Below, piece by piece: positions 42,102-51,641 of a stretch of 64,000 nucleotides of DNA. The DNA comes from Allorhizobium sonneratiae. Its GTDB lineage: Bacteria; Pseudomonadota; Alphaproteobacteria; Rhizobiales; Rhizobiaceae. The stretch is from contig NZ_JAMKOJ010000001.1 of NCBI RefSeq assembly GCF_023700755.1, forward strand, positions 434,001 through 498,000, in the 5' to 3' direction. A program made the position numbers and the translations under genes. The notes beneath the pieces are model-generated. The model searched no databases, was not told the origin of the DNA, and worked only from the letters and a program-made list of their open reading frames with translations. Numbering within the stretch: position 1 is the stretch's first letter; the number at the start of each line of letters is the position of its first letter.

Positions 42102-43919
42102 ATGACCGCCTTAGCATCATCCTTGCCCATGATTTCCACTCTTGATGAGCTTTTGGGGGCGGTTTCCACCCTTCTCGATCGGGATCGGCGGGATGTCGCC
42201 ATGGGCCTCCTCATCGATAACGAGCGCCTGACGGCCTCGCATCCGGTCATGGCCAAGACGTTGGCCTTTCTTCTGCTCGACTGTGAGCGCTGGCAGGAGG
42301 CGGTCGGCTGGTTCGACAGAGTGCTGGCCGTTCTGCCGGACGATCCGTCTGCGCTGGATGGGCTCGGCATGGCGCTGATCAAGTCAGGCGGCGCTGGCGA
42401 GCGGGCGCTTGCCTGTTTTGAAAAAGTGGTGGTGCTGAAGCCCGCCGATGCCAGCGCCTGGTATCATCGCGGCGTGCTCCTGGCCGATCAGGGCCAGACC
42501 GGGCTGGCGCTGATCAGCCTGGAACGGGCAATCCAGCTTGACCCCGATTATGCGCTGGCGATCATCAAGAAGGGCAATCTGCTCGATGCAACGGGCGATC
42601 TGCAAGGCGCGCTGCACGCTGCCGCACGTGCGCTGGAGCTTGCGCCCGAAGAAGCCTCTGCCTGGTGTCTGTTTGCCGATGTGATGCAGAAGCGCGGCCA
42701 GTTCGACAAGGCGATCGAGGGCTATGATCAGGGCCTGTCTCTCTCGCCGGACGATTTCTACTGCCTGTGCAACAAGGCGCAGGCGCTGGAAAAGACCGAG
42801 CGTCTCGACGAGGCCCTGCAGCTTGCCCGCCGCGCACTTGCGCAAAAACCGGACAATGTCGATGCGCTGCTTTTATGCGGCCATTTGGAAAAGGCGACGG
42901 GCAATGAAGAGGCGGCCTATCGCCATTTCCTTGCCGCCAGCAGGCAGGGCGTGGTGCGCCGTTACCGGGCAGCCGGGCCGGGTGAGAAACTGAAGGCGCT
43001 GATGCTGTTTGCCCCCTTTGCCGGCAATACGCCCTACGAGGATATGGTCGAAGGCGCCAGTTTCGATGCTGACCTCATTCTGGTGTTGCCGGGGGCGGAG
43101 TATGATGTGGAGAGCCTGCGTGCGAGCGCCGATGTCGTGGTCAATCTCGTGTCCGATGTCGATCTGTCTGCCGCTATTCTTGAGCCTGTCAGGGCACTGG
43201 TCGATGCGCTCGCGCTGCCAGTGGTCAATCCGCCCCTGAAGATTGCCGGAACCGACCGCGAAGCGATTGCCGCCCGCCTTAAGGATATTCCCGCCACCGT
43301 GCTGCCTGAGACCCGCCGCGTCACGGCAGACGAACTGGAAAAGGCCGTTGAACAGAAGAGCGGCTTGCATTTCCCGCTGATCCTGCGTCATGCCGGCACC
43401 CATGGCGGCGATCTGATGGAGAAGATCGACGATGAAAACGCCATGCTCGCCTTTTCGCGCGAGGCTGGCGGTCAGGATCTCTATCTGACGGATTATGTCG
43501 ATTACGCCTCAGCCGACGGCCTTTATCGCAAATATCGCTGGGTTTTCGTCGGGGAGGAAATTCTGCCCTATCATCTGGCGATCGGTTATGGCTGGAAGGT
43601 GCATCACGCCTCGACCCGCATGGCCGAGGTGGAGTGGATGCGTGACGAGGAAAAGGATTTTCTCGACGATCCGCGTGCCTTTTTCGAGCCCGATGTGATG
43701 GCGGCGCTGGAAACCATTCGAAACCGCATCGGGCTTGATTATTTCGGCATCGATTGCGGTCTCGATCGTCAGGGTCGATTGGTGGTTTTCGAGGTTAATG
43801 CCTCCATGCTGGTGCATCTGAGAAATTACGGCTTTGAATATAAGAATCCCTATGTTTTGCGGATAAAGCAAGCCTTTGCCCGGATGCTGGCCGAGGTGGC
43901 GAAGACCTCGGCCCGTTGA
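42102..43919 (+). CDS. TPR protein fused to ATP-grasp-like domain
   Basis: A 605-residue protein. Residues about 35-285 are TPR repeats (e.g. A-S-A-W-Y-H-R-G-V-L-L-A-D-Q-G, A-L-A-I-I-K-K-G-N-L-L-D-A-T-G-D). Residues about 300-600 look like an ATP-grasp module: F-P-L-I-L-R-H-A-G-T-H-G-G-D near 430, Y-L-T-D-Y-V-D-Y and K-Y-R-W-V-F-V-G. Near the end are I-G-L-D-Y-F-G-I-D-C-G and V-F-E-V-N-A-S, the D and E-x-N metal ligands. Such enzymes ligate a carboxylate to an amine or thiol, but the substrate is unknown. The start is uncertain (ATG 42102 or 42129; weak ribosome sites). Confidence 0.7.
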   Translation: MTALASSLPMISTLDELLGAVSTLLDRDRRDVAMGLLIDNERLTASHPVMAKTLAFLLLDCERWQEAVGWFDRVLAVLPDDPSALDGLGMALIKSGGAGERALACFEKVVVLKPADASAWYHRGVLLADQGQTGLALISLERAIQLDPDYALAIIKKGNLLDATGDLQGALHAAARALELAPEEASAWCLFADVMQKRGQFDKAIEGYDQGLSLSPDDFYCLCNKAQALEKTERLDEALQLARRALAQKPDNVDALLLCGHLEKATGNEEAAYRHFLAASRQGVVRRYRAAGPGEKLKALMLFAPFAGNTPYEDMVEGASFDADLILVLPGAEYDVESLRASADVVVNLVSDVDLSAAILEPVRALVDALALPVVNPPLKIAGTDREAIAARLKDIPATVLPETRRVTADELEKAVEQKSGLHFPLILRHAGTHGGDLMEKIDDENAMLAFSREAGGQDLYLTDYVDYASADGLYRKYRWVFVGEEILPYHLAIGYGWKVHHASTRMAEVEWMRDEEKDFLDDPRAFFEPDVMAALETIRNRIGLDYFGIDCGLDRQGRLVVFEVNASMLVHLRNYGFEYKNPYVLRIKQAFARMLAEVAKTSAR

Positions 43920-43962
43920 AAAGGTGCAGCGATTGACGCTGATCCGGCTATAATCTTCGGTT

Positions 43963-45669
43963 TCAGGCCGCCTGTCCCATCATGCTGCGGGCGGGTCTGC
44001 CGGCCAGACGCCCATGCGTGACCTCGCCAAGATTGAACTGGCCGATCATGCTCTTCAGCTTGTCGCTTTCTCTGGCAAGAGTTGCGGCTGCGGCACTGCT
44101 TTCCTCGACCATGGCGGCATTCTGCTGGGTGGCCTGATCCATGCTGTTGACGGCGGCATTGACCTCCGACAGGCCGGTGGACTGCTCGCGCGCGGCGGTG
44201 GAAATGGCCACGACATGATCATTGATCTCGACGATCAGCGTGCTGATCGATTTCAGCGCCTCACCGGTGTCACTGACCAGCTTGACGCCGCCGGCCACTT
44301 CCTGGGTGGAATTGTGGATCAGATCCTTGATTTCCTTGGCGGCTTTGGCCGAGCGCTGGGCAAGCTCTCGCACTTCCTGCGCAACGACGGCAAAGCCGCG
44401 TCCCGCTTCACCGGCTCGGGCTGCCTCAACGCCGGCATTGAGCGCCAGAAGATTGGTCTGGAAGGCAATTTCATCGATCACGCCGATGATGTTGGAAATC
44501 TTGCCGGAAGATTCCTCGATGCGGCTCATGGCATTGACGGCCTGCGCCACCACGTGACCGGAGGTTTCGGCGCTGTCCTTGGCGCGGCCGGCGACTTCTC
44601 TCGCATCCTGGGCGCGTTGTGATGAGGCCGTCACATTGGCGGTGATTTCTTCCAGGGCTGCGGCGGTTTCCTCAAGGCTCGATGCCTGAGTTTCGGTACG
44701 GCGGGAGAGATCATTGACCCCCTGGCTGATTTCCTGTGTGCCGTCGCCCATGACGCGCACGCTGTCGGTAATCAACTGGAATGTATCGCGCAACTGGCTG
44801 ACCGAGCGGTTGAGATCGTGACGCAGAAACTCGAATTCCGGCGAGAAGGGTTCGTTCAGCTGAAAACCGAAATCGCCCGAACATAGCCGTTTCAGGCTTT
44901 CGCCCAGGGATGACACCGTTTGGACGCGTTGGGTGACATCGGTGGCAAATTTCACCACCTTGACCACCTTGCCGTTCTGATCGAGGATCGGATTGTAGGA
45001 GGCCGAAATGATAATCTGACGGCCATCCTTGGTCACCCGTTTGAATTCTGCCGCCTGATATTTGCCGTCATTGAGCAGTCTCCAGAATTCGCGATATTCG
45101 GGAGAACTGGCATAGTCCTTTTCCACGAACATGCTGTGATGCTTGCCTTTTATCTCGTCCAGACCATATCCCATGGTTTTGAGAAAATTGGCATTGGCCG
45201 TCAGGATCGTGCCATCGATATTGAATTCGATAATAGCCTGTGAGCGGCTGATGGCGGCAATTTGCGCGGCATAATCCAGATTGAGCAGCCGCGCCTTGGC
45301 ATCGGCCCATTCGACGACGAAACCGTGAAGCTTGCCTTTCTGTTTGAGCGGCGTCACCACCAGATCGAAGAGACGGTTGCCGACCTTGATCGTGGCGCTG
45401 TGCTGGCTGGTGAGTGCCGCCAGCATCCCGCGCTGATGGGCCGGGTTCTTGTGGAAGACATCGATATTGCTGCCAATCAAAGTGTCGACGCTGAAGCGTG
45501 GCAGTTCCTTTTTCAGATCAGCTTCCGCTTCCCGCAGCAGGTGGATGACGGCTGGATTCATATAGGTGATGTTCAGTTTGGCGTCCGCCACCATTACATT
45601 TGCCTGCAAGGCTTCCAGAGCCAGGATCTTGTCCGTTATCTTTTTGCCAACCAATGCCCCAAGCGCCAT
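43963..45669 (-). CDS. Cytoplasmic methyl-accepting chemotaxis protein with two PAS domains
   Basis: A 568-residue protein without transmembrane segments. PAS domains are at about 15-125 (N-I-T-Y-M-N-P-A-V) and 135-250 (I-E-F-N-I-D-G-T-I-L-T-A-N-A-N-F, ending F-A-T-D-V-T). The signalling hairpin follows, with the tip I-I-G-V-I-D-E-I-A-F-Q-T-N-L-L-A-L-N-A-G-V-E-A-A-R near 400. It probably binds haem, flavin or a small ligand and feeds CheA. Like many Agrobacterium/Rhizobium receptors of this type it lacks a periplasmic domain. Confidence 0.9.
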   Translation of the reverse strand: MALGALVGKKITDKILALEALQANVMVADAKLNITYMNPAVIHLLREAEADLKKELPRFSVDTLIGSNIDVFHKNPAHQRGMLAALTSQHSATIKVGNRLFDLVVTPLKQKGKLHGFVVEWADAKARLLNLDYAAQIAAISRSQAIIEFNIDGTILTANANFLKTMGYGLDEIKGKHHSMFVEKDYASSPEYREFWRLLNDGKYQAAEFKRVTKDGRQIIISASYNPILDQNGKVVKVVKFATDVTQRVQTVSSLGESLKRLCSGDFGFQLNEPFSPEFEFLRHDLNRSVSQLRDTFQLITDSVRVMGDGTQEISQGVNDLSRRTETQASSLEETAAALEEITANVTASSQRAQDAREVAGRAKDSAETSGHVVAQAVNAMSRIEESSGKISNIIGVIDEIAFQTNLLALNAGVEAARAGEAGRGFAVVAQEVRELAQRSAKAAKEIKDLIHNSTQEVAGGVKLVSDTGEALKSISTLIVEINDHVVAISTAAREQSTGLSEVNAAVNSMDQATQQNAAMVEESSAAAATLARESDKLKSMIGQFNLGEVTHGRLAGRPARSMMGQAA

Positions 45670-46180
45670 CTGTCCTCTCCCATGAGTTTCTGGATGGGAA
45701 GATATATATGGGTATTTAAAAAATGCCTAATTAAGTTTATAATTGTATACTTTTCCTGTAAATATATGCTGTTTTTGGAAGTGTTACGGTTGGTTTTGCA
45801 TTTTCTGTCGATATTTTCAGAACGATGACCACAGATCGCTTCTGTCGTGTCCCGTTCGTTTGAACGAGATATGAAAACCGGCTTTCATTTTTCCTCGGAC
45901 CCAAACTCTATCATGTGCCTGTCCGGCCTTGTGAGAGCATGAAATGCGCGCGGATTGTTATCTTTGTTGCCTAAATTTTAGGCATTAATCCCTGGTCATT
46001 CGGTTCATCTCTTCGTTTTGCGGGGAGAGATGGCTAAACAGAGCGATGCTCTCGTCCTTTCTACAAGCGCAGCCCGGGTAGAACCGGCTGCGGCAGGTAC
46101 CGCTATGATGGCTGCGGACAATTGTGCACGCTTCTTGCATTGGACCCTGTGTTGTATTCTTATGCTGTAAAACAACGGGG
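45670..46180. other. Intergenic region with 17-bp inverted repeat
   Basis: No gene supported. TGCCTAAA-T-TTTAGGCA at 45968-45984 is a perfect inverted repeat that could be an operator for the operon at 46181. A related half-site ATGCCTAA lies at 45723 near the chemotaxis gene promoter. Confidence 0.4.
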
Positions 46181-47599
46181 ATGGCGCACTTGGCATTTGA
46201 TGAAATGATGACGGCGGACGGCAGTCCGCGTGAGCCCTATGAAAAATACTGGGAGTGGTATTCCAGCCAGGATCCGAAGCACCTGATTGCCAAATCGCGG
46301 GATGCCGAAACCATCTTCCGCAAGACTGGCATTACCTTCGCCGTTTACGGTCATGCCGATTCCTCCGAAAAGCTCATTCCTTTCGATCTCATTCCGCGAA
46401 TCATCTCCGGTCAGGAATGGCGCAAGCTGGCGCAGGGAATCGAGCAACGGGTGCTGGCGCTCAACGCCTTTCTCGACGACATCTATCACAAGCAGGAAAT
46501 CATCAAGGCCGGGCGCATTCCCCGCGAACTGATCGAGAAAAACGAGGCATTTCTGCCGGAAATGATCGGTTTCAGGCCGCCGGGCGGCGTCTACACCCAT
46601 ATTGTCGGCACCGATATCGTGCGCACTGGCGAAGGCCAGTTCTATGTGCTGGAGGACAATGCCCGCACCCCGTCGGGTGTCTCCTACATGCTGGAAAACC
46701 GGGAAACCATGATGCAGATGTTCCCGGAGCTGTTTCAGCTCAACAAGGTACAACGGGTGGAGGATTATCCTCATCTGCTGCGCCAATCGCTGGCGTCGCT
46801 GGCGCCGAAGGGCTGCAAGGGCAAGCCACGCGTGGCGGTACTGACCCCCGGCATATACAATTCCGCTTATTACGAACATTCCTTCCTTGCCGACATGATG
46901 GGCGTGGAACTGGTGGAAGGCTCGGATCTGCGTGTCATCGATGGCAAGGTGAAGATGCGCACCACCCGCGGCTATGAAGCGATTGATGTGCTTTATCGCC
47001 GTGTCGACGATGATTTTCTCGATCCTTTGACCTTCCGGCCTGACAGCTATCTTGGCGTGCCCGGCATCATGGATGTCTACCGCGCTGGCAATATCACCAT
47101 CGCCAATGCGCCGGGCACGGGCATTTCCGACGACAAGGCGATCTATTCCTATATGCCCGAGATCGTGGAATTCTATACCGGGCGTAAGGCGATCCTCGAA
47201 AACGTGCCGACCTGGCGCTGTTCGGAAGCGGGCAGCCTGGCCTATGTTCTGGCCCATCTGGAGGAACTGGTGGTCAAGGAGGTGCATGGCTCTGGCGGCT
47301 ATGGGATGCTGGTCGGTCCGACGGCGACGAAGCGCGAGCGTGCCGCCTTTGCCGAGAAGCTGAAGGCCAAGCCGAACAATTACATCGCCCAGCCGACGCT
47401 GTCGCTGTCCACCGTGCCGATCCTGGTCAACAAGGGGGTGGCACCCCGCCATGTCGATCTTCGGCCTTATGTGCTCGTCTCCGACAAAGTGCAGATCATT
47501 CCCGGCGGTCTGACCCGCGTGGCTCTGAAACAGGGCTCGCTGGTGGTCAATTCCAGCCAGGGCGGCGGCACCAAGGACACATGGGTACTGGAGGACTGA
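46181..47599 (+). CDS. Circularly permuted ATP-grasp protein
   Basis: A 472-residue protein of the CP-ATP-grasp (DUF404/407) type: P-Y-E-K-Y-W-E-W-Y near the start, the F-R-P-P-G-G-V-Y-T-H-I-V-G-T-D-I-V-R-T block, V-L-E-D-N-A-R-T-P-S-G-V-S-Y and K-E-V-H-G-S-G-G-Y-G-M near 370. It is predicted to form peptide-like bonds. It begins a three-gene operon with the alpha-E and transglutaminase genes (gaps of 4 and 9 bases), a widespread set proposed to make and handle a short peptide modification. ATG 46181 has GGGG close upstream. Confidence 0.88.
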   Translation: MAHLAFDEMMTADGSPREPYEKYWEWYSSQDPKHLIAKSRDAETIFRKTGITFAVYGHADSSEKLIPFDLIPRIISGQEWRKLAQGIEQRVLALNAFLDDIYHKQEIIKAGRIPRELIEKNEAFLPEMIGFRPPGGVYTHIVGTDIVRTGEGQFYVLEDNARTPSGVSYMLENRETMMQMFPELFQLNKVQRVEDYPHLLRQSLASLAPKGCKGKPRVAVLTPGIYNSAYYEHSFLADMMGVELVEGSDLRVIDGKVKMRTTRGYEAIDVLYRRVDDDFLDPLTFRPDSYLGVPGIMDVYRAGNITIANAPGTGISDDKAIYSYMPEIVEFYTGRKAILENVPTWRCSEAGSLAYVLAHLEELVVKEVHGSGGYGMLVGPTATKRERAAFAEKLKAKPNNYIAQPTLSLSTVPILVNKGVAPRHVDLRPYVLVSDKVQIIPGGLTRVALKQGSLVVNSSQGGGTKDTWVLED

Positions 47600-47603
47600 G
47601 ATC

Positions 47604-48545
47604 ATGCTGGGAAGAACCGCAAACGGTCTCTTTTGGATGTTTCGTTACATTGAGCGCGCCGAAAACATCGCTCGTCTGGTCGATGCGGGCCTGCGCGTGT
47701 CGTTGACGCGCACCGGCGCCACCGATGACGACTGGACCGGCGTTTTGCAAAGCGCCGATGTGCTGGACATCTATCAACAGAGCAATGACAAGGTAACGGC
47801 GGCTGACGCCGTGAATTTTCTGTTGCGTGACAAGGCCAATGCCTCAAGCGTCATGTCCTGCATCGAGGCGGCGCGCAACAATGCCCGCATGGTGCGCACG
47901 GCGCTGACGCGGGAGACCTGGGAAGCGACCAATGAATGCTGGATCGAACTGACGCAGATATTGGCGCGTCGGCTGAAATCCGCCGACCTGCCGGAGGTGA
48001 TTGATACGATCAAACGCCGCGCTGGCCTCATTCGCGGCGCGTTTCATGGCTCGATGCTGCGCAACGAGATCTATAACTTCGCCCGCATCGGAACCTTTAT
48101 CGAACGGGCGGACAATACCAGCCGCATTCTCGATGTGAAATATTATGTGCTGCTGCCCTCGGTGACGCAGGTCGGCTCCTCGCTCGACAATATCCAGTGG
48201 GAATCGATACTGCGATCGGTTTCGGCGCACCGCTCCTATCGCTGGATTTATGACGGGGATTATGTGGCAAGCAATATTGCCGAATTCCTGATCCTCAAGG
48301 GGGAAATGCCGCGCTCGCTCGCCTATTGCTACGAAAAGATTGTCAGCAATCTCGGCTATATCGGCAAGGACTATGGCGAACGCCTTGCCGCCCATGAGAC
48401 GGCAGACAGCATTCGCTCAACCCTGCTTTCCACCAGCATCGCCCGCATCATGGATCAGGGACTGCATGAATTCCTCGACAATTTCATTCACCGCAACAAT
48501 CAACTCGGCAATGAAATTTCCGAGGGCTACCGGTTTTACAGGTGA
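47604..48545 (+). CDS. Alpha-E domain protein
   Basis: A 313-residue all-helical protein with the alpha-E pattern: L-G-R-T-A-N-G-L-F-W-M-F-R-Y-I-E-R-A-E-N near the start, and F-A-R-I-G-T-F-I-E-R-A-D-N-T-S-R-I-L-D-V-K near residue 165. The helical Arg/Glu-rich surface is conserved in the family, whose function is tied to the adjacent ATP-grasp protein but not biochemically settled. Confidence 0.9.
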   Translation: MLGRTANGLFWMFRYIERAENIARLVDAGLRVSLTRTGATDDDWTGVLQSADVLDIYQQSNDKVTAADAVNFLLRDKANASSVMSCIEAARNNARMVRTALTRETWEATNECWIELTQILARRLKSADLPEVIDTIKRRAGLIRGAFHGSMLRNEIYNFARIGTFIERADNTSRILDVKYYVLLPSVTQVGSSLDNIQWESILRSVSAHRSYRWIYDGDYVASNIAEFLILKGEMPRSLAYCYEKIVSNLGYIGKDYGERLAAHETADSIRSTLLSTSIARIMDQGLHEFLDNFIHRNNQLGNEISEGYRFYR

Positions 48546-48554
48546 GGGGCTCGC

Positions 48555-49358
48555 ATGCGTCTGAATATCCAGCATGTTACCGAATATCGTTACGATGAAC
48601 CGGTGCCGTTTTTTCTGCAACGTCTGCGGCTGACCCCGCTTGAGGGGCCGGGCCTGCATGTGCTGTCGTGGAATATTTCCGTGACCGGCGCCAGCGTCGA
48701 GGCCGGTTTCAACGACCAGTATGGCAATCATACCCATCTCGTCTCGGTGAATGGTGAAAGCCAAAGCATTCGCGTTGTTGCCGGTGGCAAGGTTGATACC
48801 CATGACCGGGCCGGCGTCTATGGCCCGCATCTGAGCTTTGCCCCGCTCTGGCTCTATCTGCGTGAGACGCCGCGGACCAAACCGGGCAAGACAATCCGGG
48901 AGCTAGGCAAAAGCCTGGAAGGGGAAAACGAACTGGCGAAAATGCATGACCTGATGGGCAAGCTCCACGCTCTGATGCAGTTCCAGCCGGATGCGACTTC
49001 GACCGCGACCACGGCGGAGGAGGCGTTGGAGGCCAGAGCCGGGGTCTGTCAGGATTACGCCCATATCTTCATCGCCGCCGCCCGCGTGATGGGCATTCCG
49101 GCCCGCTATGTCTCTGGCTATCTGATGATGGAAGGGCGAACAGAGCAGACGGCAACGCATGCCTGGGCCGAGGTGTTTCTGCAGGGGCTGGGCTGGGTCG
49201 GCTTTGACGCCGCCAACAATATCTGCCCCAACGAACACTATGTCCGCCTGGCCTCCGGCCTCTGCTATAGCGATGCCGCGCCGATCTCCGGCATGCGCAT
49301 CGGCGACGCCGGTGAAAGCATGAGCGTCAGCGTGCATGTGTCCGCTGAGGAGCTGTGA
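48555..49358 (+). CDS. Transglutaminase-like cysteine protease
   Basis: A 267-residue protein with the catalytic Cys in R-A-G-V-C-Q-D-Y-A-H near residue 160, His in T-H-A-W-A-E-V-F near 200 and Asp in G-F-D-A-A-N. The N-terminal beta domain starts L-N-I-Q-H-V-T-E-Y-R-Y. In this operon type it may cut or transfer peptides made by the ATP-grasp enzyme. A proteasome-type protease often follows in related loci but is absent here; a strong terminator and a convergent gene come next. Confidence 0.88.
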   Translation: MRLNIQHVTEYRYDEPVPFFLQRLRLTPLEGPGLHVLSWNISVTGASVEAGFNDQYGNHTHLVSVNGESQSIRVVAGGKVDTHDRAGVYGPHLSFAPLWLYLRETPRTKPGKTIRELGKSLEGENELAKMHDLMGKLHALMQFQPDATSTATTAEEALEARAGVCQDYAHIFIAAARVMGIPARYVSGYLMMEGRTEQTATHAWAEVFLQGLGWVGFDAANNICPNEHYVRLASGLCYSDAAPISGMRIGDAGESMSVSVHVSAEEL

Positions 49359-49405
49359 GGCTGAAGCTGCGTCTTGCGCCGTAGCAGAATGATCGCTGAA
49401 CGATA

Positions 49406-49438
49406 AAAACACCGTGCGGGCTGCCCGCACGGTGTTTT
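49406..49438. terminator. Bidirectional terminator
   Basis: 15-bp perfect stem (AAAACACCGTGCGGG and its complement) with loop CTG, A-rich on the left and TTTT on the right. It serves both the transglutaminase operon and the converging alcohol dehydrogenase gene. Confidence 0.85.
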
Positions 49439-49445
49439 CTTGCGA

Positions 49446-50486
49446 TCAGAGCGTGGCCATGTCGATGACGAAGCGGTAGCGGACGTCGCTCTTCATCACG
49501 CGCTCATAGGCCTTGTTGATGTCCTTGATGTCGATGGTCTCGATATCGGCGGTGATGTTGTGTTTGCCGCAGAAATCCAGCATCTCCTGGGTTTCCTTGA
49601 TCGAGCCGATCATCGAGCCGGCAAGGTTGCGGCGGGCAGGGATCAGGGAAAAGGCATGAACCGGAACCGGATGTTCCGGTGCGCCGACCAGAACCATGGT
49701 GCCGTCCACCTTCAGCAGGCTCAGATAGGCATTCCAGTCGATGCCAGTGCTGACCGTGCAGACGATCAGATCGAAGGTATTCGCCAGTGTCTTGAAGGTT
49801 TCTACGTCGGAGGTGGCGTAATAGTCCTTTGCGCCAAATTTCAGCCCGTCTTCCTTCTTTGAGAGCGACTGGCTGAGCACGGTGACGTCCGCGCCCATGG
49901 CTGCGGCAATCTTCACGCCCATATGGCCGAGGCCGCCCATGCCGAGAATGGCGACCTTCTTGCCAGGACCCGCTTTCCAGTGCGACAGGGGCGAATAGAG
50001 TGTGATGCCGGCGCACAGCAGCGGCGCTGCCTTGTCGAGCGGCAGATTGTCCGGGATGGACAGAACATAGCCTTCCTTGACAACGATGCTGTCGGAATAG
50101 CCGCCTTGAGTTGGCGTTTTGCCATCGGCCTCAACGGAATTATAGGTCTGCACCAGACCTGGCAGATATTGCTCGATATCGACATCCCGGCTTTGGCAAT
50201 GCACGCAGGAATCGACAAAACAGCCGACGCCGACATGGTCGCCGACCTTGTATTTCGTCACTTTGGAGCCGACGGCGGTGACGATCCCGGCAATCTCATG
50301 GCCAGGCACCATGGGATAGGTGGAAAAGCCCCATTCATTGCGGGCCTGATGGATGTCCGAATGACAGACACCGCAATATTTGATCGAGATGACGACATCG
50401 TCTTCATTCGGCTCACGACGCTCGAATGTAAAAGGCTCCAGCGGCTTGCTGGCGTCGGTTGCGGCATAACCCTTGGCGATCGGCAT
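49446..50486 (-). CDS. Zinc-type alcohol dehydrogenase, YahK/CAD-like
   Basis: A 346-residue NAD(P)-dependent enzyme that reduces aldehydes. It has the catalytic zinc Cys in [10 protein letters not shown], then P-G-H-E-I-A-G near residue 65 and the dinucleotide motif G-M-G-G-L-G-H-M near 185. The structural zinc lobe is unusual: D-S-C-V-H-C is kept, but the third and fourth Cys positions are Arg and Leu ([11 protein letters not shown]). ATG 50486 was chosen (AAAGGA upstream); the longer frame to 50600 has no support. Confidence 0.88.
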   Translation of the reverse strand: MPIAKGYAATDASKPLEPFTFERREPNEDDVVISIKYCGVCHSDIHQARNEWGFSTYPMVPGHEIAGIVTAVGSKVTKYKVGDHVGVGCFVDSCVHCQSRDVDIEQYLPGLVQTYNSVEADGKTPTQGGYSDSIVVKEGYVLSIPDNLPLDKAAPLLCAGITLYSPLSHWKAGPGKKVAILGMGGLGHMGVKIAAAMGADVTVLSQSLSKKEDGLKFGAKDYYATSDVETFKTLANTFDLIVCTVSTGIDWNAYLSLLKVDGTMVLVGAPEHPVPVHAFSLIPARRNLAGSMIGSIKETQEMLDFCGKHNITADIETIDIKDINKAYERVMKSDVRYRFVIDMATL

Positions 50487-50696
50487 GGGAAATCCTTTCG
50501 GAATAAGAGGGGCGACGTTTATGGCAACGGATAGGCAAAACGCCGCCGGGAGGATGGCGTTCACCTGCATCATCAAGCAATGCAGAAAACGCCGGAACAT
50601 GATGGTGTGAGGTTCCGCAAACCTTTCAGGTCACGGAACCGGATGATAGTGACGTGAGCCTGACAGCCGCAGATCTGCGGAGAGGCCGGTTCACCT

Positions 50697-50802
50697 TAAA
50701 GCACATTGCGGCTCATCAGCCTCATGCAACGTGCTTTAAGTCTTTGATTTATCGCATGTACGTTATCACTTCATTGAGGACAATGAAACGCGACATGCTT
50801 TA
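50697..50802 (-). repeat. Intergenic repeat, copy 2 (inverted relative to copy 1)
   Basis: On the - strand this reads TAAAGCATGTCGCG ... CTTAAAGCACGTTG ... CGCAATGTGCTTTAA, the same unit as at 34492-34599. A part of the family (TTTCATTG ... CAATGAAACGC) also occurs near 38046. The rest of the gap 50487-51149 has no supported gene. Confidence 0.65.
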
Positions 50803-51149
50803 GGATGGGTGCAATGTCAAAGAGACCAGGGCCTTGTCTTCCACCTCTCTTTGCTTATGCGAAACGTTATGTAGGGTATTCTTGCTCAATCTCAAGATGC
50901 TTCTTGATCTTGTCGAAGCGGCATGAACCGGTCTCATTGCTTTTCGGCAATCATTCACGGCACGATATGGCTTGAAAAAAAAGCGCGGAGCTATAACGCG
51001 CTCAATCCTATGCATAATTTTCTTCTCACAGTCTGCCCGGCTGCGCGAATTATGAGAGGAGCAGGCTTTGACAAATCGATGATTTCATGGTCGATGATGG
51101 GCAGCTTCTGCGGTTTCGGCGTGGGGCTGGATTGTGAAAGGGCGTTCGG

Positions 51150-51641
51150 GTGGAACAGGATGTGTTTGTGGAGCGGTTCGGCGGCGTATTCGAACATTCG
51201 CCGTTTATTGCCGCGCGGGCATATGAAGCCGGTCTGATTGATGAGCCTTTGACGGTCGAAAGTGTTCACGACGCTTTATCTGCCATTTTCCGAACCGCCA
51301 GCCCTGATGAAAAACTTGGGGTGCTGCGCGCCCATCCGGATCTTGCTGGCAAGCTTGCCATCGCTGGCGAACTGACCGAAGACAGCCGCAATGAACAGGC
51401 CGGTGCCGGCCTTGATCGGTTGAGTGCGGATGAGCATGGCAGGTTCACCGCATTGAACAGTGCCTATACCGAAAAATTCGGCTTTCCGTTCATTATCGCC
51501 GTCAGGGGGCTGACCAAGGACGATATTTTGTCGGCTTTTGAAAGCCGCATTGGCAATGCGGCCGAAACTGAGTTTGCCACAGCTTGCCGTGAGGTCGAAA
51601 AGATCGCTCGTCTCCGATTGACGAGCCTTCTTCCCGGCTGA
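51150..51641 (+). CDS. uraD: OHCU decarboxylase
   Basis: A 163-residue protein starting at GTG 51150 (AAAGGG upstream). It has the family motifs F-G-G-V-F-E-H-S-P-F with the catalytic His, L-R-A-H-P-D-L-A-G-K near 62 and F-G-F-P-F-I-I-A-V-R-G near 115. It makes (S)-allantoin from OHCU after urate oxidation. Its stop directly abuts the stop of the convergent DUF2735 gene (TGATCA). Confidence 0.92.
   Translation: MEQDVFVERFGGVFEHSPFIAARAYEAGLIDEPLTVESVHDALSAIFRTASPDEKLGVLRAHPDLAGKLAIAGELTEDSRNEQAGAGLDRLSADEHGRFTALNSAYTEKFGFPFIIAVRGLTKDDILSAFESRIGNAAETEFATACREVEKIARLRLTSLLPG

Noticed and set aside
46160-47605. 481-codon open frame antisense to the circularly permuted ATP-grasp gene
   Set aside because: A typical high-GC shadow. 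The + strand protein has clear family motifs; the antisense translation has none.
50923-51237. 104-codon frame upstream of uraD
   Set aside because: Overlaps the uraD ribosome site and start in another frame; no recognisable protein features.
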